Source: Acholeplasma equifetale ATCC 29724
GTDB lineage: Bacteria; Bacillota_I; Bacilli_A; Acholeplasmatales; Acholeplasmataceae
Direction: 5' to 3'
Assembly (NCBI RefSeq): GCF_000687735.1
Contig: NZ_JHXL01000002.1
Coordinates: 62,001-126,000 of the forward strand
DNA: 64,000 nt
Position 1 is the stretch's first letter; every line of letters begins with the position of its first letter. This document shows positions 61,501 through 64,000 of the stretch, piece by piece. Under the pieces are notes generated by a model that was not told the DNA's origin, did not search any database, and saw only the letters and a list, made by a program, of their open reading frames with translations. The translations under genes and the position numbers were made by a program.

Positions 61501-64000
61501 GGTTATCTAGATCAAAACAGTGAAATAAAATTTAGCTTTAACTACGGCAATATTACATCAAGTGAAAAATATGTTGCAGGATTAGTTGCATATAATGAAG
61601 GTTATATTGAAAATAGTTATAATACAGGTGACTTATCAACAACTAAAGGATTTATAGCGGGTATTGTTGCTGTAAACTATGGTCATATTCAATCAACTTA
61701 TCACAGTGGTTTAATTATTGGACCATCTGAAAGTTATGGTGTTTCATATTACAATGAAGGTATTATTGAAAATTCATACTTTGATTTAGATCATGTAACA
61801 AATCGTTATATCAAGGTAGAACATATCATTGTTACACAGGCATTAAAAAATGAAGTAAAAGAAGATGTCAAAGGGTTAAGATTTACTAATATGACTGGTC
61901 TTAATGCATTGGGTAACAATGATGAACAAATGAATTTAGATATTACATTATATATTCAAAGAGAAAACTTTGATTTTACATCACATTATCCAGAGTTAAG
62001 ATATTTCAACCAATTAAATGATATACGTAAAGAACATTCATATGAATCTATCTTAAGTCAAAAGCTTGAAGGTATTGGAACTAAAGAAAAACCATTCATC
62101 ATTTATGATGGTTTTGACATGATGGAAATTCATAGTTTTGTTGTGAATGGTGTTGACTTTAAAGGTAAATACTTTAAGATTGCTGATTCTGTTCAAACCA
62201 TTGATTTAACTGTTGAAGGATTAGATTATGAACCAATTGGTGATACTCAAAATAACTTTAATGGTAATTTCGATGGTAATAAGAAACGTATTTATATCCA
62301 ATTAAGTGATGAAAAAGGAGAATATTTAGGTGTATTCCATACTTTAGGTATGTATGCATATGTTCATGATTTAACAATCATGGGTAAAATTGAAGGTTTA
62401 GGTTACTTTGGTGCGTTAGCAGGTAGAAACTTTGGTATTTTAGAACGCATTGAAAACTTAGCTTCAATGGAAAGTAACGCATATGAAGACCAAGGTGGTA
62501 ATAGTATTGGCGGTATCACAGGTGTTAACCAAGGTACAATTAAACAAAGTGTCAATAAAGGATCAATTAAAGCTGATGGTTCATTTGTCGGTGGTATCGC
62601 TGGTGAGAACATTGGTACAATCCAAGACACTTATAATCATGCATACATAGTTGCATCTCATATGGTAGGAGGTATTGCTGGTACAAACCGTGGTGATATT
62701 ATCCAAACATATAATAAAGGTGAAGTTAAAGCTTTAGTTTCATCAGCAGGAGGTATTGTTGGTGAAAACTTAAGTTATGTTAAAGAAGCATTCAACTATG
62801 GAACAATTACCTCAATGAATGACATTGCAGGTGGTATTTCTGGTTTACAAGTTGAACAAAACGCAATTATAGAATCCATTTATAATACTGGATTAATAAC
62901 TGCAATGGAAACAATTGCAGGTGGATTAGTTGGTAAATTAGACCGTGGTAAGTTATTTGATGGTTATTCAGCAAGTCAAGTATACGCAAAAGGTAATGTG
63001 GGTATGCTTGTTGGACAATCATTATGGGGTTCTATTGATCGAGCATACTATGATAAGAGCTTACTTAGCCAAATGACAAAACAAAATACATTATCAATTC
63101 CAACAAAAGCTGTTGGAGATCATGATTTCGTAGATAATGATTATGTTAAAGGTTTATACCATGGTCATATGGTTGGGTTAAATGCACTAGGGAATCTTCC
63201 TACACAGCTTAATTTACATACTCAAAGTCGATTTACAACTCAAAGTAGTTTTGAAAAATATGCTTATTATCCACAACTTACATTCTTTAAATCGCACACG
63301 AATGAAGAAGTAAGAAAAGATTCATTAGATTCAGTTAAGACAAAAACATTTATGATTGGTGAAGGTTCAAAAGAAAATCCTTATATGATTTTCGATGAAT
63401 CTGATATGGTTTTATTAAGTGAAACAGTGAATAGTGGAAATACTTATGAAGGTATTTATTTAACTGTGAGCGATGAAACGTTCCAATTTGATTTAAGAGA
63501 TCAAAACCAATGGAACTTTAAACCAATTGGTAATGGAATTTACGGATTTAATGGAATCTTTGATGGCCGTGGAGCAACATTTATCTTAAATATTCAACAA
63601 ACGCTGGATTATGCTGGCTTGTTTGGCTATACATTAAGTCAGGCAAGTATTAAAAACTTATCTGTTGATGGTTTAGTTTCGGGTAATCATTATGTTGGAT
63701 CTGTTGTAGGTTATAGTTTAGGTTCAATATCTAATGTCTATAACACTGCAACCATTAAAGGTAAAGATTCAACAGGTGGAATCGTTGGATACTTAGCATC
63801 AACACTTGATAACGCATTTAACATGGGTGAGATTACAGGAAGTAAAAATACTGGTGGTATTGTTGGATTAACAGAAGCTATCGTCCAATATACATATAAT
63901 GCTGGTGTTGTTTATGGATTAGAAAATGTCGGAGCAATCGCAGGGTTCTTAAACGAAACTGAAGTTAAAAATAGTTATTATGATTCAAGATTATTATCAA
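49540..64000 (+). CDS. giant exported GLUG-repeat surface protein, 3' end beyond the window
   Basis: One frame stays open from ATG 49540 to the last base: 4,820 codons with no stop, read codon by codon. AAGGGG lies five bases before the ATG. Residues 8-27 (VFIVFVLLLISGLSVFFLLD after a basic start) are an export signal or membrane anchor. The rest is built of about 15 units of 290-430 residues. Each opens with a GT..xPFLI motif and continues with LG.F.PIGT, PF.G.FDGNGV.F and GLFG....G.IKNLSV.G. Then come several GLUG-type turns (VGGIVGY...G.V.NVYN.G) and a closing GYYPQLKVF. GLUG motifs (PF07581) occur in large surface proteins and are expected to form beta-helices. I saw no Cys codon and only about seven Trp. 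Adhesion or contact is likely, not proven. Confidence 0.93.
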   Translation, partial: MRILRSYKVFIVFVLLLISGLSVFFLLDDSSAKNNNNEYVRRENVYATVFLSESGTEENPYVIGGKDDMVQLSQLVSSGQRFKGKVFVVASNLSEINLGDFQPIGTSAQPFEGTFDGNGVNFILNTNKPDQDYVGLFGVTSTGVIENLSVSGLIVGRNQVGSIVGHVVSGTVRNVYSKALVTGSTNVGGITGYMTGGTVTNSYFIGNVEGYQYVAGIVGRADSYTSITNSYNAGLVSADVNVVNGVVNNYSTYSTTRTNLYYDVSVIAKNIPTRTYKPSTLTNAQALDAGKMLTDMSSRLNSAFTYRDIGTNYGYYPELKYFKESNNSSVRSRSLESVTIDVSNGIGTSDKPFLIRTVQDLENLKTVILKGETFEGFYFKVADGRTQFNLGNFVPIGTSSRPFYGSFDGNNVEFVLNIENETLDNVGLFGYYGKGVIKNLSVKGYIVGRNNIGGVIGYLLSGTVQNVYNEASIDGNNNIGGIVGYMKAGTAEVSYNNGPITAAGDYAGGIVGYQETGTVRNVYNASEILANRYAAGIVGGANSYTSITNTYSRGLVSSNVSAAGISNNLNGYSTTRSYNYYDISVLAMYDQKRALKPSVASSSEGRTSNFLIDAVLSNLGYSNTIWYVNESAGNIGYYPELIVFKDNKNSDFSVDSKNSITRNISKGFGTLAQPFLIETVEEMNNLSYMVSRGNSYASYYFKVKDGITELNLGDFQPIGNPTYPFDGNFNGNGVNFKLSINKESLDNIGLFGASRTGTIENLSVSGSIIGRNQVGSIVGQQYSGTIKNVYSTAYVVASGTYGGGIVGYMNSSSTLTLSYFRGEVLANAYAAGLVGGAASSNTISYSYSSGEVSSNAGVDGIVNNLSTYGISRTAIFYDITVIANYVNPNKNKPSALASTQGLNSGEFFSNMSSRLGNSFEFVETEDGFAYYPQLKAFSEHKNETIKNRSKTSVQVNVSLGLGTELFPFILESIEDIENLKDMIKKGNNFQGFYFKMADGIEKLELGNFEPIGSQTYPFYGSFDGNFVEFELEIDHPDLDNQGLFGYFGVGTIKNLYVSGSVKGKNNVGSVVGYQISGKVMNVYNLADIEGVNQVGGIVGQVGAATVEVAYNQGNITASTNYAGGIVGYLGSNSVVRNTYNRGEILSNSYAAGLVGGANSSTSVTYSYSAGLVSSNSYVDGVVNNLSTYGITRSYIYYDTSILVNYPQPKNLKPQVTGNSNGRTSNQLLYGGTSGLKLSEEIWHFDEKDDTYGFYPQLSIFRNHESAVIRKDSIDSVKVDITDGFGTSDAPFLIRTKEDMDNLSEMVRKGNTYINYYFKVDDGITEIDLGDFIPIGTTTYPFEGTFNGNGANFKLSIDKGTLDNIGLFGVTRTGIVENLSVSGSIKGRNQVGSVVGQQLSGIVRNVYSTANVIATASYAGGIIGYMNSGSTLTLSYNRGEVLANSYAAGLVGGAASSNTISYAYSSGEVSSNTTYVDGIVNNLNTYGITRSAIFYDITVIANYENIYPYKPSALASSTGLNSGEFFKNMSSRLGTNFIYLDSGDEYAYYPQLKVFANHEKDDVISRSKKSVQIDVSLGLGTEQFPFLIKTIEDLDDIRSMVNRGNTFQGFYFKMDDSVTQIELGDFEPIGTQSRPFYGSFDGNFVEFILEINRPDIDNIGLFGYFGIGTIKNLYVTGSITGRNNVGSVVGYQISGNVFNVYNHANINGVNQIGGIVGQVGAAVIQVAYNFGDITATGDNAGGIAGYLGSSSSVLNIYNRGEILANRYAAGLVGGANSSTNISNGYSAGLVSSNTYVDGVVNNLSTYGTTRSRIYYDTSLLVNYDQPKASKPPTTGNANGRTSNQLLYSGEALGLPSNVWYFEPKDGDFAYYPQLLVFANHINESIRKDSKRSVEVDVSKGLGTEDFPFLITSKADMDELSRMVRDGNTYVGFYFKVADEISEIDLEDFIPIGTTTYPFDGHFNGNGVNFILDINRTDDNVGLFGVSRTGTIENLSVSGSITGRNQVGSVVGQQLSGTVRNVYSTAKVHATGTYAGGIIGYMNSGTTLTQSYFRGEVTAQTYAAGLVGGANSSNKITHSYSAAKVASNTTYVHGLVNNISTYGITRTNLYYDITEIANYDTTFAYKPSAIATNEGLNSGIFFTEMANRLGGSFEYVVKNDEFAYYPQLKVFFNHEDEKIKENSTKSVIVDIKGGLGTEQFPFILKTREDIENLKRMIEKGNTFQGFYFIMDESVEKMTLDDFTPIGTQTYPFYGSFDGNFVEFEISIHNSTLDNQGLFGYFGFGTIKNLKVSGIVLGRNNVAGVVGYQLSGTVMNVYNFAKIEGTNQVAGIVGQLANGMVQNTYNTGLVTGNGDYAGGIVGYQGNGTVQDTYNRGEIISNRYVAGIVGGANSYTKIVNSYSSALVSGASYVNGVVNNLNTYSTTRTNLYYDVSILERYVPPKGAKPSTTVGGQGLAKTSMFSDGLKNRGFSESTWVFLEIDGQYAYYPQLRVFAQHEIEFIKNDSMMSVRTNPFLGDGTKASPYIISTAYDMMNLANSINKDYQALDTYYMVAANVAEFDLSKVQFKPIGSKNYPFLGHFDGNYANFHVNLNLNEDYVGLFGAIGEGASVKNLSVTGSIKGNSYTGSIVGYNQGLVEQVYSTATVQGDSYVGGLVGRNIDTLKLAYYHGVLSATGQYVGGIAGYNSASIHDVYTSAKVSGMNYVGAILGYNIGNIEDAYFNYTEIEYFSPENGIKPNYAVSNELNKDTVRGLAKEIMFTLDAYTFDASEWETKATSGMYNYYLQLKGFSSNLSSVVKNNSIISVRTVRFAVGSGDQNYPYLIRHEEDMRILSLVSQEDSLEGLYFKVMDGVKTLDLSNPELGFLPIGPSFKHFKGHFDGNGVNIILQMNRSTSDYIGLFGYIENSTIKNLHIEGQIDGRDYVGVIGAAVKSQINEVFVNTVVNGRSYVGGITGYSDQTQISNSYNLNQIKGSNQYIGGLVGYSTKTQIKNVFNYGSVYGRRVVGGIVGDAETNTNIEFAYNRKDVYAEADYAGGITAYLNNGYVGNVYSASPVRAQSYVGGLIGRMAGQSSAEKAYYDMTIIEADTRTQLQKPSRAISNAVDTDTVRGVLKSELIGLSYLEFDSGFTYRENDGILVYYPELKVFKEHRYTKVTEDSFISVSNYVFEGLGTKDIPYIIVNEKDMVILSELVNKGMTFENTYFKVRENATYFNMTYTSLNYKGIGSSEYPFEGYFDGSGITFELNMNLDQNYVGLFNYVGLHAEIKNLSIKGTIKGKDYVGSVVGYNLGTISNVYSTANVLGHNHVGGITGYQAGSLTKSYMIGSITGESFVGGISGSNLGEIYDVYVVSKVFGLNNLGAIVGYDHGSLDYGYYNYEIIEIYNLDGFNKPTTAVGNTLDHETLKGLTSYQMTLGTFGEMEFKSSDRFEVKAPNGFEVYYPQLKVFSQHKLDEIKRYSLLSVTALRFKEGDGSKDNPFIIRSHEDMKAVSDLIIARNTLAGLYFKVADEVEVIDLTLLESMYVPIGNQSYKFMGNFDGTYTKFIIDIERNQYYQGLFGYIGSLGVVKNLSTEGKVAGQRFTGGIAGRNEGKIENAYNLANIIAYEYYAGGIAGYNEGIIQNTFNTGMIKVNSYDYAGGIVGAMNNTAKIYNSYNTGSIQARYYIGGIAGLVAGEVKYVYHVGKVKGSGYIGAIAGLIEGKGVIQYGYYDLSLVKADTNNQGRKAVSNINDSNELKGLSTYQLSGPYKKDLGLLMDTYDFKNYHGYDTYYPELIVFKDAPSSIFQEDSLNSIKGKIYQGEGTKENPYYIIVSEDFNYLYYLTNEDLTLDTYFKVFEKTQFDLTSEDLIFKPIGSPTHPFKGHFDGNNSEFKVNINQQKDYQGLFGYVDVTATIKNLSVTGSIKGLNYVGGIAGYSEGLFMHVSNFAKLEGNEYVGGLVGYMNGQLENAYNSGTIIAHNSYVGGLVGYAKNSMIEFAYNRGSIESSALYTAGLVGYLDQNSEIKFSFNYGNITSSEKYVAGLVAYNEGYIENSYNTGDLSTTKGFIAGIVAVNYGHIQSTYHSGLIIGPSESYGVSYYNEGIIENSYFDLDHVTNRYIKVEHIIVTQALKNEVKEDVKGLRFTNMTGLNALGNNDEQMNLDITLYIQRENFDFTSHYPELRYFNQLNDIRKEHSYESILSQKLEGIGTKEKPFIIYDGFDMMEIHSFVVNGVDFKGKYFKIADSVQTIDLTVEGLDYEPIGDTQNNFNGNFDGNKKRIYIQLSDEKGEYLGVFHTLGMYAYVHDLTIMGKIEGLGYFGALAGRNFGILERIENLASMESNAYEDQGGNSIGGITGVNQGTIKQSVNKGSIKADGSFVGGIAGENIGTIQDTYNHAYIVASHMVGGIAGTNRGDIIQTYNKGEVKALVSSAGGIVGENLSYVKEAFNYGTITSMNDIAGGISGLQVEQNAIIESIYNTGLITAMETIAGGLVGKLDRGKLFDGYSASQVYAKGNVGMLVGQSLWGSIDRAYYDKSLLSQMTKQNTLSIPTKAVGDHDFVDNDYVKGLYHGHMVGLNALGNLPTQLNLHTQSRFTTQSSFEKYAYYPQLTFFKSHTNEEVRKDSLDSVKTKTFMIGEGSKENPYMIFDESDMVLLSETVNSGNTYEGIYLTVSDETFQFDLRDQNQWNFKPIGNGIYGFNGIFDGRGATFILNIQQTLDYAGLFGYTLSQASIKNLSVDGLVSGNHYVGSVVGYSLGSISNVYNTATIKGKDSTGGIVGYLASTLDNAFNMGEITGSKNTGGIVGLTEAIVQYTYNAGVVYGLENVGAIAGFLNETEVKNSYYDSRLLS
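49702..57084 (+). repeat. higher-order repeat: four alternating A/B dimers (units 1-8) in the giant gene
   Basis: GT..xPF unit starts fall at 49702, 50578, 51544, 52423, 53392, 54274, 55240 and 56119, and unit 9 starts at 57085. Lengths are 876, 966, 879, 969, 882, 966, 879 and 966 bp. Odd units (A, e.g. ENLSVSG.I.GRNQVGS.VGQQ) resemble each other, as do even units (B, e.g. FYGSFDGN.VEF, GLFGYFG.GTIKNL). B carries one more GLUG turn than A. The dimer period is 1,842-1,848 bp. Confidence 0.85.
57085..64000 (+). repeat. diverged, lengthening units 9-15 of the giant gene
   Basis: Unit starts are at 57085, 57973, 59038, 59938, 60922, 62077 and 63364. Lengths are 888, 1065, 900, 984, 1155 and 1287 bp, and unit 15 is cut by the edge. 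The A/B alternation fades and units gain extra GLUG turns of about 28-31 codons. Sequence similarity to units 1-8 is lower. Confidence 0.75.

Noticed and set aside
49527-62630. Several small minus-strand open frames of 60-75 codons inside the giant gene
   Set aside because: They recur at matching places in the repeat units, lack ribosome sites and start signals, and are antisense shadows of the GLUG repeats.
49702-64000. Regular repeats considered as a CRISPR array or a DNA satellite
   Set aside because: Repeats are 880-1290 bp, code without interruption, and vary at codon third positions. There is no short repeat/spacer pattern and no cas gene.
1-64000. tRNA, rRNA or CRISPR features
   Set aside because: I found no tRNA cloverleaf sequences, rRNA segments or short regularly spaced repeats in the intergenic regions. 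Intergenic gaps are all under 300 bp.

Overview
This window comes from a low-GC, wall-less-type Firmicute/Mollicute lineage, most likely in or near Acholeplasmatales/Izemoplasmatales. The genome is very AT-rich and uses the standard code, with TGA as a stop (plsX ends in TGA) and TGG for Trp. Housekeeping genes are Firmicute-like (recG-plsX-rnc-dnaD-nth, an N-domain-less ClpB under a CIRCE element, mevalonate-pathway genes), and ISL3-type and giant surface-protein genes are present. Species assignment is an inference; no rRNA lies in the window.

Layout. (1) 1-2520: end of a shikimate operon (aroE fragment, aroC) overlapping an aromatic-acid-exporter-like membrane gene. (2) 2507-5646: TetR-type regulator divergent from a MacB/FtsX-type ABC exporter. 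(3) 5647-8133: divergent mevalonate genes mvaA (HMG-CoA reductase) and mvaS (HMG-CoA synthase). (4) 8147-33168: a 25-kb locus that reads as a complete beta-1,2-glucan utilisation system. It has a cytosolic GH144 endo-beta-1,2-glucanase, a GH13 oligo-1,6-glucosidase type enzyme, a LacI regulator, a GH3 beta-glucosidase, a GH94 1,2-beta-oligoglucan phosphorylase, two solute-binding proteins (one a 992-residue fusion), two permease pairs, an NHL/Yip1-type membrane protein, a DUF5696-like exported protein, a lipoprotein GH144 and a carbohydrate-binding-type lipoprotein. Three promoters carry the same GAAACGTTTC palindrome. (5) 33187-36405: a lipoprotein SGNH/DUF4886 hydrolase with five C-terminal repeats. 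(6) 36413-42694: fabV behind a FabT-like operator, then recG-plsX-rnc-dnaD-nth. (7) 42699-48124: SHOCT membrane protein, Ppx/GppA phosphatase, clpB with a CIRCE/sigma-A promoter, trhO, and a low-molecular-weight tyrosine phosphatase. (8) 48120-49412: an ISL3-like element whose transposase has lost its central catalytic part and whose ends carry six copies of a 19-bp motif. (9) 49540 to the window edge: one uninterrupted reading frame of at least 4,820 codons, an exported GLUG-repeat giant protein.

How the parts work together. The glucan locus suggests surface cleavage (lipoprotein GH144 with a binding lipoprotein), capture by two binding proteins, import through two permease pairs that must borrow an ATPase from elsewhere, then cytosolic cleavage by GH144, phosphorolysis by GH94 to glucose-1-phosphate, and hydrolysis of sophorose by GH3. 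The GH13 enzyme has Val after its nucleophile, the alpha-1,6 signature, so a substrate with an alpha-1,6 link, such as alpha-1,6-cyclised beta-1,2-glucan, is a testable idea.

The giant protein is built from about 15 large units. The first eight alternate strictly between about 879 and 966 bp, giving a 1.84-kb higher-order repeat, and later units grow in steps of roughly one GLUG module. Its frame is open across the last 14.4 kb with no stop, and I saw no cysteine codon in it.
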